A DNA stretch of 64,000 bases from Streptomyces sp. ITFR-16 (GTDB lineage Bacteria; Actinomycetota; Actinomycetes; Streptomycetales; Streptomycetaceae). The stretch spans positions 6,758,001 through 6,822,000 of the forward strand of contig NZ_CP134609.1 in NCBI RefSeq assembly GCF_031844705.1, read 5' to 3'. Positions 1 to 12,558 of the stretch are shown piece after piece. The translations under genes and the position numbers were made by a program. The first letter of the stretch is position 1. Each line of letters opens with the position of its first letter. The notes below the pieces were generated by a model. That model ran no database searches. It was given only the letters and a program-made list of their open reading frames with translations, and had not been told where the DNA came from.

Positions 1-34
1 CACCATTACGACCAAGGAGCTGCTCGCGCTCTAG
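1..34 (+). CDS. C-terminal end of upstream gene (probably Xaa-Pro aminopeptidase), partial
   Basis: Only the last ten codons are in the window; they read TITTKELLAL followed by TAG at 32-34. A short gap separates it from efp. In Streptomyces an aminopeptidase P-type gene lies directly upstream of efp, so the identity is inferred from gene order and not from domain content. Confidence 0.45.
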   Translation, partial: TITTKELLAL

Positions 35-84
35 CGCGCATCCTTGGCCGTTCCACCAGCTTCAGTCCAGGAGATTCCGCAACC

Positions 85-651
85 GTGGCTTCCACGAACG
101 ACCTCAAGAACGGCCTGGTGCTCAAGCTCGACGGAGGCCAGCTCTGGTCCGTCGTCGAGTTCCAGCACGTCAAGCCCGGCAAGGGCCCGGCCTTCGTGCG
201 CACCAAGCTCAAGAACGTGCTGTCCGGCAAGGTCGTCGACAAGACGTTCAACGCCGGCGTGAAGGTCGAAACGGCCACCATTGACCGGCGCGACATGCAG
301 TTCTCGTACATGGACGGCGAGTACTTCGTCTTCATGGACATGGACACGTACGACCAGCTCATGGTCGACCGCAAGGCCGTCGGCGACGCCGCCAACTTCC
401 TGATCGAGGGCTTCACCGCCTCCGTCGCCCAGCACGAGGGCGAGGTGCTCTACGTCGAGCTGCCGGCCGCTGTCGAGCTGACCATCCAGCACACGGACCC
501 GGGCGTCCAGGGCGACCGTTCCACCGGTGGCACCAAGCCCGCCACGCTGGAGACCGGCTACGAGATCGGCGTCCCGCTCTTCATCACCACCGGTGAGAAG
601 ATCAAGGTCGACACCCGTTCGGGCGATTACCTCGGCCGGGTGAACAGCTAA
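85..651 (+). CDS. efp: Translation elongation factor P
   Basis: EF-P of 188 residues binds between the P and E sites of the ribosome and relieves stalling at polyproline stretches. The protein has the normal three-beta-barrel length. The acceptor loop near residues 31-35 reads PGKGP with Lys33 at the tip. This palindromic loop is typical of the actinobacterial EF-P subfamily, reported to work with an unmodified lysine. The start is GTG at 85, preceded by a purine-rich site near 67-74. The nusB GTG follows the stop by 2 bp, so the two are probably co-transcribed. Confidence 0.96.
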   Translation: MASTNDLKNGLVLKLDGGQLWSVVEFQHVKPGKGPAFVRTKLKNVLSGKVVDKTFNAGVKVETATIDRRDMQFSYMDGEYFVFMDMDTYDQLMVDRKAVGDAANFLIEGFTASVAQHEGEVLYVELPAAVELTIQHTDPGVQGDRSTGGTKPATLETGYEIGVPLFITTGEKIKVDTRSGDYLGRVNS

Positions 652-653
652 CC

Positions 654-1085
654 GTGGCTGCCCGGAATACGGCCCGCAAGCGCGCCTTCCAGATTCTCTT
701 CGAGGCCGACCAGCGCGGTGAGTCCGTGCAGACGGTCCTCGCGGACTGGGTACGCCACTCGCGGTCCGACACCCGTCAGCCGCCGGTCACCGAGTACACG
801 ATGGAGCTCGTCGAGGGGTACGCGCAGTACGCGGACCGCATCGACGACCTCATCGTCACCTATGCCGTGGACTGGGAGATCGACCGCATGCCGGTCGTCG
901 ACCGGAACATCCTGCGGCTCGGTGCGTACGAGCTGATCTGGGTGGACGCGACCCCGGACGCGGTGGTGATCGACGAGGCGGTCCAGATCGCCAAGGAGTT
1001 CTCCACCGATGACTCCCCGTCCTTCGTGAACGGCCTGCTGGCCCGTTTCAAGGACCTCAAGCCGAACCTTCGCCGGGAGCAGTAG
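654..1085 (+). CDS. nusB: Transcription antitermination factor NusB
   Basis: NusB binds boxA RNA with NusE (S10) and supports processive antitermination of rRNA operons. The protein is 143 residues, starts MAARNTARKRAFQILFEAD and has the conserved RxxAxQxLFE helix at its N-terminus. The NGLLARF segment near the C-terminus is also typical. The GTG start lies 2 bp after the efp stop, which suggests coupled translation. A strong hairpin follows the gene. Confidence 0.96.
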   Translation: MAARNTARKRAFQILFEADQRGESVQTVLADWVRHSRSDTRQPPVTEYTMELVEGYAQYADRIDDLIVTYAVDWEIDRMPVVDRNILRLGAYELIWVDATPDAVVIDEAVQIAKEFSTDDSPSFVNGLLARFKDLKPNLRREQ

Positions 1086-1103
1086 CCCGGCGGCGCTTCT
1101 GCC

Positions 1104-1143
1104 GTCGAAGGGCCCGCGGTCGACCGACCGCGGGCCCTTCGGC
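1104..1143. terminator. Hairpin terminator after nusB
   Basis: A perfect inverted repeat has arms 1107-1122 and 1125-1140 and a 2-nt loop; the next pair outward also matches. It is GC-rich without a long T tract, as is usual for Streptomyces terminators, and sits 20 bp after the nusB stop. Confidence 0.8.
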
Positions 1144-1209
1144 ATGTCCGGTCCTTTCGGGCCCGGCAGGTCCGGCTTTCCGGGGGTGTCCGCCCCGGAA
1201 AAACGGAAA

Positions 1210-1255
1210 CGCCGGGTCCGGCGGGGCGCCCGGAAAGGGCCCCGCCGACCCGGCG
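1210..1255 (-). terminator. Hairpin terminator after bldD
   Basis: The nearly perfect inverted repeat 1210-1226 / 1240-1255 (one bulged base) lies 16 bp beyond the bldD stop. Together with the nusB hairpin it insulates the two convergent units. Confidence 0.65.
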
Positions 1256-1270
1256 GTACGTTTCTGCTGG

Positions 1271-1771
1271 TCAGCCTTCGTCGTGGCCGACGGCGCGGCG
1301 TGCGTCGGCGTCCAGCACGCCCCAGCTGATCAGCTGTTCCGTGAGGACGGACGGCGACTGGTCGTAGATCACGGCCAGGGTGCGCAGGTCGTCCTGGCGG
1401 ATCGACAGCACCTTGCCGTTGTAGTCGCCGCGCTGGCTCTGGATCGTCGCCGCGTAGCGCTGGAGGGGTCCGGCCTTCTCCGGCGGGACATGGGCCAGGC
1501 GCTCGAGCTGGAGCACGAGCTTCGGCGGCGGCTCGGCGGCCCCGCCGGGCGTCGTACCGGGCAGGAGCTCCTGCACCGGGACCCCGTAGAAGTCCGCCAG
1601 CTCGGCAAGGCGCTGCACGGTCACGGCACGGTCGCCGCGCTCGTACGAACCGACCACGACGGCCTTCCAGCGGCCCTGGGACTTCTCCTCCACGCCATGG
1701 AGTGAGAGGCCCTGCTGGGTGCGGATGGCACGGAGCTTGGCCCCGAGCTGTTTTGCGTATTCGCTGGACAT
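1271..1771 (-). CDS. bldD: Developmental master regulator BldD
   Basis: BldD represses sporulation and antibiotic genes during vegetative growth and dimerises around tetrameric cyclic di-GMP. The 166-residue protein has an N-terminal XRE-type helix-turn-helix (about 8-65). The C-terminal domain carries both known c-di-GMP signature motifs at the expected positions, RGD at 114-116 and RQDD at 125-128. It is transcribed against nusB and divergently from pyrR. The 15-bp boxes at 1819-1848 in its upstream region fit the published BldD consensus, which suggests autoregulation. Length and motifs leave little doubt. Confidence 0.97.
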   Translation of the reverse strand: MSSEYAKQLGAKLRAIRTQQGLSLHGVEEKSQGRWKAVVVGSYERGDRAVTVQRLAELADFYGVPVQELLPGTTPGGAAEPPPKLVLQLERLAHVPPEKAGPLQRYAATIQSQRGDYNGKVLSIRQDDLRTLAVIYDQSPSVLTEQLISWGVLDADARRAVGHDEG

Positions 1772-1818
1772 AAGGCTCCCCGGACGCTGGAACGTTTTGC
1801 GGCTCCGCCGCGTGGCTG

Positions 1819-1848
1819 GTAACTCACTGTGAGGTTACGCAGCGTTAC
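1819..1848. promoter_or_regulatory. Two adjacent BldD-box-like operators upstream of bldD
   Basis: The 15-mer at 1834-1848 (GTTACGCAGCGTTAC) fits the published BldD consensus NTNACNC(A/T)GNGTNAN at every fixed position. The 15-mer at 1819-1833 (GTAACTCACTGTGAG) fits with one mismatch. They abut, giving a 15-bp period. The position, 48-77 bp upstream of the bldD start, matches the known autorepression of bldD. Confidence 0.75.
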
Positions 1849-1942
1849 TTGGGTGCGTCAAGCTGAACGGTCCGTACCGGCGCCTCCCGGGGGTGGGGCC
1901 AGGGCCCCGTACGAGCCCTGGTAACGTGGATGACGCAATTTC

Positions 1943-1984
1943 GACGTCCTTTAAGATCCGTCCCGAGAGGCGGAGAAGGAGGTC
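1943..1984 (+). promoter_or_regulatory. PyrR RNA-binding loop covering the pyrR ribosome binding site
   Basis: The transcript can fold with lower stem 1943-1945/1982-1984 and 1947-1952/1975-1980, upper stem 1958-1960/1971-1973 and loop TCCCGAGAGG (1961-1970). The loop and the purine-rich 3' side match the family consensus of PyrR binding loops (UCCnGnGAGG). The AGGAGG Shine-Dalgarno (1977-1982) is inside the 3' strand of the stem. PyrR with UMP would therefore block translation initiation, as described for Mycobacterium smegmatis. No terminator hairpin is present between it and the ATG. Confidence 0.72.
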
Positions 1985-1992
1985 CGTTTCTT

Positions 1993-2577
1993 ATGGACGC
2001 ACAGCACGACGCCACCGGCAATGCGGCACGCCCCGTTCTCGAGGCTCCCGACATCGCCCGGGTTCTCACCCGCATCGCCCACGAGATCGTCGAACGCGCC
2101 AAGGGCGCCGACGACGTGGTGCTCCTCGGCATCCCCACGCGCGGCGTCTTCCTCGCCCGCCGGCTCGCCGACAAGCTCGAGGAGATCACCGGCCGCACGA
2201 TCCCGGTCGGCTCCCTCGACATCACCATGTACCGGGACGACCTGAGGCTGCGCCCCGCGCGCGCCCTGGCCCGCACGGAGATCCCCGGCGAGGGGATCGA
2301 GGGCCGGCTCGTCGTCCTCGTCGACGACGTCCTCTTCTCCGGCCGCACGATCCGCGCCGCGCTCGACGCGCTGGGCGACATCGGCCGGCCCCGCGCGGTG
2401 CAGCTGGCGGTCCTCGTCGACCGCGGGCACCGCGAACTCCCGATCCGGGCCGACTACGTCGGCAAGAACCTCCCCACGTCGCTGCGGGAGACGGTCAAGG
2501 TCCAGCTCGCCGAGGAGGACGGCCGCGACGCCGTGCTGCTCGGGGTCGGGCAGGCCACCCCGGCGGTAGAGCGGTAG
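1993..2577 (+). CDS. pyrR: Bifunctional pyr operon RNA-binding regulator / uracil phosphoribosyltransferase
   Basis: PyrR senses UMP/UTP and binds pyr mRNA; many members also make UMP from uracil and PRPP. The protein is 194 residues and carries the PRPP-binding motif DDVLFSGRT at 111-119. The ATG at 1993 is preferred over an upstream in-frame ATG at 1930, because AGGAGG lies 10 bp before it and the upstream codons run through the PyrR-loop RNA. It is the first gene of pyrRBC-orf-carAB-pyrDF. Confidence 0.95.
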   Translation: MDAQHDATGNAARPVLEAPDIARVLTRIAHEIVERAKGADDVVLLGIPTRGVFLARRLADKLEEITGRTIPVGSLDITMYRDDLRLRPARALARTEIPGEGIEGRLVVLVDDVLFSGRTIRAALDALGDIGRPRAVQLAVLVDRGHRELPIRADYVGKNLPTSLRETVKVQLAEEDGRDAVLLGVGQATPAVER

Positions 2578-2584
2578 CTGCCTC

Positions 2585-2610
2585 CCGTACGGCCCCCGAG
2601 TGCCGTACGG
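2585..2610 (+). terminator. Small hairpin between pyrR and pyrB
   Basis: The perfect 9-bp arms CCGTACGGC (2585-2593) and GCCGTACGG (2602-2610) enclose an 8-nt loop. There is no T tract, so it may be a partial terminator or an mRNA processing or stability element inside the operon. Confidence 0.45.
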
Positions 2611-2665
2611 CGGCTTCCGCACGCCCGCACGCCTGAATCCTCCAGCAACCCCGGAGAACACCCAG

Positions 2666-3652
2666 ATGAAGCGTCACCTCATCTCGGCCGCCGACCTCAC
2701 CCGCGACGACGCCGTCCTGATCCTCGACACCGCCGAGGAGATGGCCAGGGTCGCGGACCGGCCGATCAAGAAGCTCCCGACCCTGCGCGGCCGTACCGTC
2801 GTCAACCTCTTCTTCGAGGACTCGACGCGGACCCGCATCTCCTTCGAGGCGGCTGCCAAGCGGCTGTCCGCCGACGTCATCAACTTCTCCGCCAAGGGCT
2901 CCTCCGTCTCCAAGGGCGAGTCGCTCAAGGACACCGCGCTGACCCTGGAGGCGATGGGCGCCGACGCCGTCGTCATCCGGCACGGCGCCTCCGGCGCCCC
3001 GTACCGCCTGGCCACATCCGGCTGGATCGACGGCGCGGTCGTCAACGCCGGCGACGGCACCCACGAGCACCCCACCCAGGCCCTCCTGGACGCCTTCACG
3101 ATGCGCCGCAGGCTCGTCGGGGCCGACGCCGGGCTCGGCAAGGACCTCGACGGCCGCCGGATCACGATCGTCGGTGACATCCTGCACAGCCGGGTCGCCC
3201 GCTCCAACGTCCACCTGCTCACCACCCTGGGCGCCCACGTCACCCTGGTGGCGCCGCCCACCCTGGTCCCCGTCGGCGTCGAGCAGTGGCCCTGCGACAT
3301 CAGCTACAGCCTCGACGAGGTGCTGCCGCAGTCGGACGCTGTGATGATGCTGCGTGTGCAGCGCGAGCGGATGAACGCCGCCTACTTCCCGACCGAGCGC
3401 GAGTACTCCCGCCGCTACGGACTGGACGGCGAGCGGATGGCGAGGATGCCCGAGCACGCCGTCGTCATGCACCCCGGCCCCATGGTCCGCGGCATGGAGA
3501 TCACCGCCGAGGTCGCCGACTCCGACCGCTGCACGGTCGTCGAGCAGGTCGCCAACGGCGTCTCGATCCGCATGGCCGTGCTCTACCTGCTGCTCGGCGG
3601 CTCCGAGCCCGCAGCCCCCGCCGCCCCCGCCCGTACCGAGGAGAACAAGTAA
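2666..3652 (+). CDS. pyrB: Aspartate carbamoyltransferase catalytic chain
   Basis: It condenses carbamoyl phosphate with aspartate, the committed step of pyrimidine synthesis. The 328-residue chain has the carbamoyl-phosphate loop STRTR at 53-57 and HPTQ at 135-138. No PyrI regulatory subunit is adjacent, as usual in actinomycetes. The ATG at 2666 is preceded by GGAGA (2652-2656). An upstream in-frame extension begins inside the pyrR-pyrB spacer and has no ribosome binding site. pyrC follows after 2 bp. Confidence 0.96.
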   Translation: MKRHLISAADLTRDDAVLILDTAEEMARVADRPIKKLPTLRGRTVVNLFFEDSTRTRISFEAAAKRLSADVINFSAKGSSVSKGESLKDTALTLEAMGADAVVIRHGASGAPYRLATSGWIDGAVVNAGDGTHEHPTQALLDAFTMRRRLVGADAGLGKDLDGRRITIVGDILHSRVARSNVHLLTTLGAHVTLVAPPTLVPVGVEQWPCDISYSLDEVLPQSDAVMMLRVQRERMNAAYFPTEREYSRRYGLDGERMARMPEHAVVMHPGPMVRGMEITAEVADSDRCTVVEQVANGVSIRMAVLYLLLGGSEPAAPAAPARTEENK

Positions 3653-3654
3653 CC

Positions 3655-4941
3655 ATGAGCAAGATCCTTATCCGCGGCGCGAAGGTCCTCGGCGGCGAGC
3701 CCCAGGACGTCCTGATCGACGGCGAGACCATCGCGGCCGTCGGCACCGGCATCGAGGCCGGCGACGCCACCGTGATCGAGGCGGCGGGCCAGGTCCTGCT
3801 GCCCGGCCTGGTCGACCTCCACACCCACCTGCGCGAGCCCGGCCGTGAGGACTCCGAGACCGTCCTGACCGGCACCAAGGCCGCCGCGGTCGGCGGCTTC
3901 ACCGCCGTCCACGCCATGGCCAACACCTTCCCCGTGGCCGACACCGCCGGTGTCGTCGAGCAGGTCTGGCGGCTCGGCAAGGAGTCCGGCTACTGCGACG
4001 TGCAGCCCATCGGCGCCGTCACCGTCGGCCTGGAGGGCAAGCAGCTCGCCGAACTCGGCGCCATGCACGATTCGGCCGCCGGAGTGAAGGTCTTCTCCGA
4101 CGACGGCAAGTGCGTCGACGACGCGGTCATCATGCGCCGCGCCCTGGAGTACGTGAAGGCGTTCGACGGCGTCGTCGCCCAGCACGCCCAGGAGCCCCGC
4201 CTCACCGAGGGCGCCCAGATGAACGAGGGCATCGTCTCGGCCGAGCTGGGCCTCGGCGGCTGGCCCGCCGTCGCCGAGGAGTCGATCATCGCCCGCGACG
4301 TGCTGCTGGCCGCGCACGTCGGCTCCCGGGTGCACATCTGCCACCTGTCGACCGCCGGCTCCGTCGAGATCGTGCGCTGGGCCAAGTCCAAGGGCTGGAA
4401 CGTCACCGCCGAGGTCACCCCGCACCACCTGCTCCTCACCGACGAGCTCGTCCGGTCCTACAACCCCGTCTACAAGGTGAACCCGCCGCTGCGCACCGAG
4501 GCCGACGTGCTGGCCCTGCGCGAGGCCCTCGCCGACGGCACCATCGACTGCGTCGCCACCGACCACGCCCCGCACCCGCACGAGGACAAGGACTGCGAGT
4601 GGGCCGCGGCCGCCATGGGCATGGTGGGCCTGGAGACCGCGCTCTCCGTCGTCCAGCAGACGATGGTCGAGACCGGCCTGCTCGACTGGGCGGGCGTCGC
4701 CGACCGGATGTCGTCGCGCCCCGCGGCCATCGGCCGCCTCGACGGACACGGCCGCCCCGTCTCGGAGGGCGAGCCCGCCAACCTCACCCTGGTCGATCCG
4801 GCATACCGTGGAGTGGTGGACCCCGCGGGCTTCGCCTCCCGCAGCCGCAACACCCCCTACGAGGGGCGCGAGCTGCCGGGCCGAGTGACCCACACCTTCC
4901 TGCGGGGCCGTGCCACGGTCGTCGACGGGAAGCTCGCGTGA
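3655..4941 (+). CDS. pyrC: Dihydroorotase
   Basis: The zinc enzyme interconverts carbamoyl aspartate and dihydroorotate. The 428-residue product is the long, type I form. The first metal motif DLHTHLREPG is at 54-63 with His56 and His58 as ligands, and the late motif TDHAPH is also seen. The ATG lies 2 bp after the pyrB stop, with a GAGGAG-like site at the pyrB end. The next gene begins inside the pyrC stop codon (GTGA overlap). Confidence 0.96.
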   Translation: MSKILIRGAKVLGGEPQDVLIDGETIAAVGTGIEAGDATVIEAAGQVLLPGLVDLHTHLREPGREDSETVLTGTKAAAVGGFTAVHAMANTFPVADTAGVVEQVWRLGKESGYCDVQPIGAVTVGLEGKQLAELGAMHDSAAGVKVFSDDGKCVDDAVIMRRALEYVKAFDGVVAQHAQEPRLTEGAQMNEGIVSAELGLGGWPAVAEESIIARDVLLAAHVGSRVHICHLSTAGSVEIVRWAKSKGWNVTAEVTPHHLLLTDELVRSYNPVYKVNPPLRTEADVLALREALADGTIDCVATDHAPHPHEDKDCEWAAAAMGMVGLETALSVVQQTMVETGLLDWAGVADRMSSRPAAIGRLDGHGRPVSEGEPANLTLVDPAYRGVVDPAGFASRSRNTPYEGRELPGRVTHTFLRGRATVVDGKLA

Positions 4942-5513
4942 CAACACTGACCCTGTACCAACTGGCCGCCGAGCAGAAGTCGGCGGAGGTGACCGACTGG
5001 TCCGCCCGCATCAGCTGGGTGATCGGCCTCCTCGTGTTCATCGCCTTCGTCTACTGGCTGATGCGCCAGGGCTGGAAGTGGCGCGGCAGCCTCCAGTCCG
5101 GCCTCGCCGCCCCCTCGACCACCCCGGACGGCTTCGCGGACGGCGAGAAGCTGCTCACGCTGACCGGCCGCTACCACGCCTCGACCACCGCCGGGCAGTG
5201 GCTCGACCGGGTCGTCGCCCACGGCCTCGGCACCCGCAGCCGCGTCGAGCTCACCCTCACCGAGCAGGGCCTCGACGTCGTACGGCCCGGCGCGACGGAC
5301 TTCTTCGTCCCCGCCGCCGACCTGCGCGAGGCCCGCATCGACAAGGCCCTCGCCGGCAAGGTTCTGCCCGAGGGCGGCCTGCTGATCATCACCTGGGCGC
5401 TCGGCGACCAGCTGATCGACTCCGGCTTCCGCTCCGACTGCTCGGCCGAGCACCCCGCCTGGGTCGAGGCCGTCAACCACCTCACCAGCACTACGGAAGG
5501 CACCGCACGATGA
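4938..5513 (+). CDS. Single-pass membrane protein of unknown function inside the pyr operon (PH-like domain)
   Basis: The 191-residue protein is coupled to pyrC by a GTGA overlap and to carA by an ATGA overlap, so it is made in step with the pyrimidine enzymes. One hydrophobic segment at about residues 28-45 (VIGLLVFIAFVYW) follows a short polar N-terminus and is followed by Arg/Lys, suggesting a cytoplasmic C-terminal domain. That domain is rich in beta-strand-like stretches and resembles bacterial PH-like domains, but I see no catalytic motif. Equivalent small membrane proteins occur at this place in other Streptomyces. Its function in the pathway is not known to me. Confidence 0.85.
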   Translation: MTTLTLYQLAAEQKSAEVTDWSARISWVIGLLVFIAFVYWLMRQGWKWRGSLQSGLAAPSTTPDGFADGEKLLTLTGRYHASTTAGQWLDRVVAHGLGTRSRVELTLTEQGLDVVRPGATDFFVPAADLREARIDKALAGKVLPEGGLLIITWALGDQLIDSGFRSDCSAEHPAWVEAVNHLTSTTEGTAR

Positions 5514-6641
5514 CGATCTCCACCCGGGGGGCCCTGGCTCCCGCCGTACTCGTCCTGGAGGACGGCCGCGCCTTCCGCGGCCGCGCCTACGGGGCTGTGG
5601 GGGAGACCTTCGGCGAGGCGGTTTTCTCCACCGGCATGACCGGCTACCAGGAGACCCTGACCGACCCCTCGTACCACCGCCAGGTCGTCGTGATGACCGC
5701 CCCGCACGTCGGGAACACCGGGGTCAACGACGAGGACCCCGAGTCGCAGCGGATCTGGGTCTCCGGCTATGTCGTGCGCGACCCCGCACGGGTGCCCTCC
5801 AACTGGCGCTCGCGGCGCTCGCTCGACGAGGAGCTGGAGCGCCAGGGCGTCGTCGGCATCAGCGGCATCGACACCCGCGCCCTCACCCGCCACCTGCGCG
5901 AGCGCGGCGCCATGCGCGTCGGCATCTTCTCCGGTGACACCCTCGCCGACGAGGAGACCCTGCTCGCCAAGGTGCGCCGGGCGCCCGAGATGAGCGGCGC
6001 CGACCTCTCCGCCGAGGTCGCCACCAAGGAGGCGTACGTCGTCCCCGCGATCGGCACCAAGAAGTTCACCGTCGCCGCGATCGACCTCGGCATCAAGGGC
6101 ATGACCCCGCACCGGATGGCCGAGCGCGGCATCGAGGTGCACGTCCTGCCCGCCACCGCCACCCTGGAGGAGGTGTACGCGGTCGGTCCCGACGGCGTCT
6201 TCTTCTCCAACGGCCCCGGCGACCCGTCCACCGCCGACCACGCGGTCTCCCTCATGCAGGGCGTCCTGGAACGGCAGACCCCGCTCTTCGGCATCTGCTT
6301 CGGCAACCAGATCCTGGGCCGCGCGCTCGGCTTCGGCACGTACAAGCTGAAGTACGGCCACCGCGGCATCAACCAGCCCGTGCAGGACCGCTCGACCGGC
6401 AAGGTCGAGGTCACCGCGCACAACCACGGCTTCGCCGTCGACGCCCCGCTCGACAAGGTCTCCGACACCGCCTACGGGCGGGCCGAGGTCTCCCACGTCT
6501 GCCTGAACGACCAGGTCGTCGAGGGGCTCCAGCTCCTGGACCGGCCCGCCTTCAGCGTCCAGTACCACCCCGAGGCGGCCGCCGGCCCGCACGACGCCGC
6601 GTACCTCTTCGACCGCTTCGTATCCCTGATGGAGGGCCAGC

Positions 6642-6649
<8 letters not shown>
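5510..6649 (+). CDS. carA: Carbamoyl-phosphate synthase, glutaminase (small) subunit
   Basis: CarA hydrolyses glutamine and channels ammonia to CarB. The 379-residue chain has the N-terminal CPSase domain and a C-terminal class I amidotransferase domain. The nucleophile is Cys263 in GICFGNQ, and the YHPEA triad segment lies near the C-terminus. The nucleophile elbow reads FGNQ where many homologues have LGHQ. It overlaps the preceding ORF by 4 bp and carB by 8 bp, so the subunits are translated together. Confidence 0.97.
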
Positions 6650-9950
<3,301 letters not shown>

Positions 9951-9959
9951 CCCGCTCCC

Positions 9960-9987
9960 AGGGGGACACCGGAAACGGTGTCCCCCT
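9960..9987 (+). terminator. Hairpin with GAAA tetraloop between carB and pyrD (terminator or attenuator)
   Basis: A perfect 11-12 bp stem (9960-9971 / 9976-9987) is capped by a GNRA-type GAAA loop and followed by TCTT. It lies between genes of the same pathway, only 18 bp before the pyrD start, so it may reduce readthrough into pyrDF or stabilise the carB 3' end. Confidence 0.7.
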
Positions 9988-10005
9988 CTTCATGAGGACA
10001 CCGTG

Positions 10006-11111
<1,106 letters not shown>

Positions 11112-11115
<4 letters not shown>

Positions 11116-11951
11116 CCCTGGAACCCTTCGGCGCCCGGCTGCGCCACGCCATGGACACCCGTGGCCCGCTCTGTGTCGGCATCGACCCGCACGCCTCCCT
11201 GCTCACTTCCTGGGGGCTGAACGACGACGTGGCGGGCCTGGAGCGGTTCACCCGGACCGTCGTCGAGGCGCTGGCCGACCGGGTCGCCGTGCTCAAGCCG
11301 CAGTCCGCCTTCTTCGAGCGGTTCGGCTCGCGCGGTGTCGCCGTCCTGGAGAAGGCGGTCGAGGAGGCACGAGCGGCGGGTGCGCTGGTCCTGATGGACG
11401 CCAAGCGCGGCGACATCGGCTCCACGATGGCCGCCTACGCCTCGACGTACCTGGACAAGGACTCGCCGCTGTTCTCGGACGCGGTCACCGTCTCGCCGTA
11501 CCTCGGCTTCGGCTCGCTGCGGCCGGCGCTCGACGCGGCGGCGGTCTCCGGCGCGGGCGTCTTCGTCCTCGCGCTCACCTCCAACCCGGAGGGCGCCGAG
11601 GTGCAGCGCGCCACCGCGGCCGACGGCCGCCCGCTGGCCCAGCTGATGCTGGACCACATGAAGGCGGAGAACGAGGGGGCCACCCCGCTCGGCTCGGTCG
11701 GCGCGGTCGTCGGCGCCACGCTCGGGGACGCGGGCGTCGACCTCGCGATCAACGGGCCGCTGCTCGCGCCGGGCATCGGCGCGCAGGGGGCGACGCCCGC
11801 GGATCTGCCGGGTGTCTTCGGCGACGCCGTACACAATGTGGTGCCCAGCGTGAGCCGGGGCGTGCTGCGCCACGGACCGGACGCGTCAGGGCTGCGCGAA
11901 GCCGCCGGACGGTTCGCGGACGAGGTCCGCGCAGCCGTCTCGGACCGCTGA
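11112..11951 (+). CDS. pyrF: Orotidine 5'-phosphate decarboxylase (long, type 2 form)
   Basis: It makes UMP, the last step of the de novo pathway. The 279-residue protein has the catalytic DAKRGD motif at 96-101 (Lys98), as in the longer OMPDC subfamily found in actinobacteria. The ATG overlaps the pyrD stop by 4 bp. A clean intrinsic terminator 65 bp downstream ends the operon. Confidence 0.96.
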
Positions 11952-12015
11952 CCATGCCACGTAACAGCGTGTTGACGGAATCCTGACCAAAAAACTCGGT
12001 TGTTATGCCAGAAAT

Positions 12016-12047
12016 GTCCTGGTCGGCTGAGGCTGACCAGGACTTTT
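12016..12047 (+). terminator. Intrinsic terminator of the pyr operon
   Basis: A 12-bp stem (12016-12027 / 12032-12043, one G-U pair) with loop TGAG is followed directly by TTTT. This is the clearest classical terminator in the window. Confidence 0.88.
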
Positions 12048-12196
12048 CGTCTGTTCTCGCTGACTCGGGCGGCCTTGGCCGCTAGTCTCCGTCGAGAGCC
12101 AACGAGCACAGGTTGTTCGCGGCTCACCAGGTGAGGGGCGATCCAGTCGCCTCACCGGTCCGTATCCGACAGATCGACATCCGAGGTGACGTAGGC

Positions 12197-12520
12197 GTGG
12201 CTCTTCCGCCCCTTACCCCTGAACAGCGCGCAGCCGCGCTCGAAAAGGCCGCCGCGGCTCGCCGGGAGCGGGCCGAGGTCAAGAATCGACTCAAGCACTC
12301 CGGCGCCTCCCTCCACGAGGTCATCAAGTCGGGCCAGGAGAACGACGTCATCGGGAAGATGAAGGTCTCCGCCCTGCTGGAGTCCCTGCCTGGCGTGGGC
12401 AAGGTCCGTGCCAAGCAGATCATGGAGCGGCTCGGCATCTCCGAGAGCCGTCGGGTCCGGGGTCTTGGCTCCAACCAGATCGCATCCCTGGAGCGTGAGT
12501 TCGGCGGCAGCGCCGCCTGA
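12197..12520 (+). CDS. sihF: Streptomyces integration host factor sIHF
   Basis: sIHF is a small basic nucleoid-associated protein of actinomycetes that affects chromosome compaction, sporulation and antibiotic production. The 107-residue product starts VALPPLTPEQRAAALEKAA and has the helix-two-turns-helix core LPGVGKVRAKQIMERLGI. An in-frame upstream extension to 12113 exists. GTG at 12197 follows GAGGTGA (12183-12189) with 7-nt spacing and gives the normal family length, so it is chosen. The gene lies between the pyr operon terminator and gmk. Confidence 0.94.
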   Translation: MALPPLTPEQRAAALEKAAAARRERAEVKNRLKHSGASLHEVIKSGQENDVIGKMKVSALLESLPGVGKVRAKQIMERLGISESRRVRGLGSNQIASLEREFGGSAA

Positions 12521-12521
12521 C

Positions 12522-12543
12522 GTTCTCAGGCACTCCTGAGAAC
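12522..12543. repeat. 9-bp inverted repeat between sihF and gmk
   Basis: GTTCTCAGG (12522-12530) and CCTGAGAAC (12535-12543) are perfect arms around CACT. It starts 2 bp after the sihF stop and ends 3 bp before a -10-like GATAAT (12547-12552). It could end sihF transcription or act as an operator for gmk. There is no T tract. Confidence 0.55.
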
Positions 12544-12558
12544 CTGGATAATCGCTCC

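Noticed and set aside
1144..1329. Small plus-strand ORF between nusB and bldD
   Set aside because: It runs through two terminators, is Arg/Gly-rich and overlaps the bldD end.
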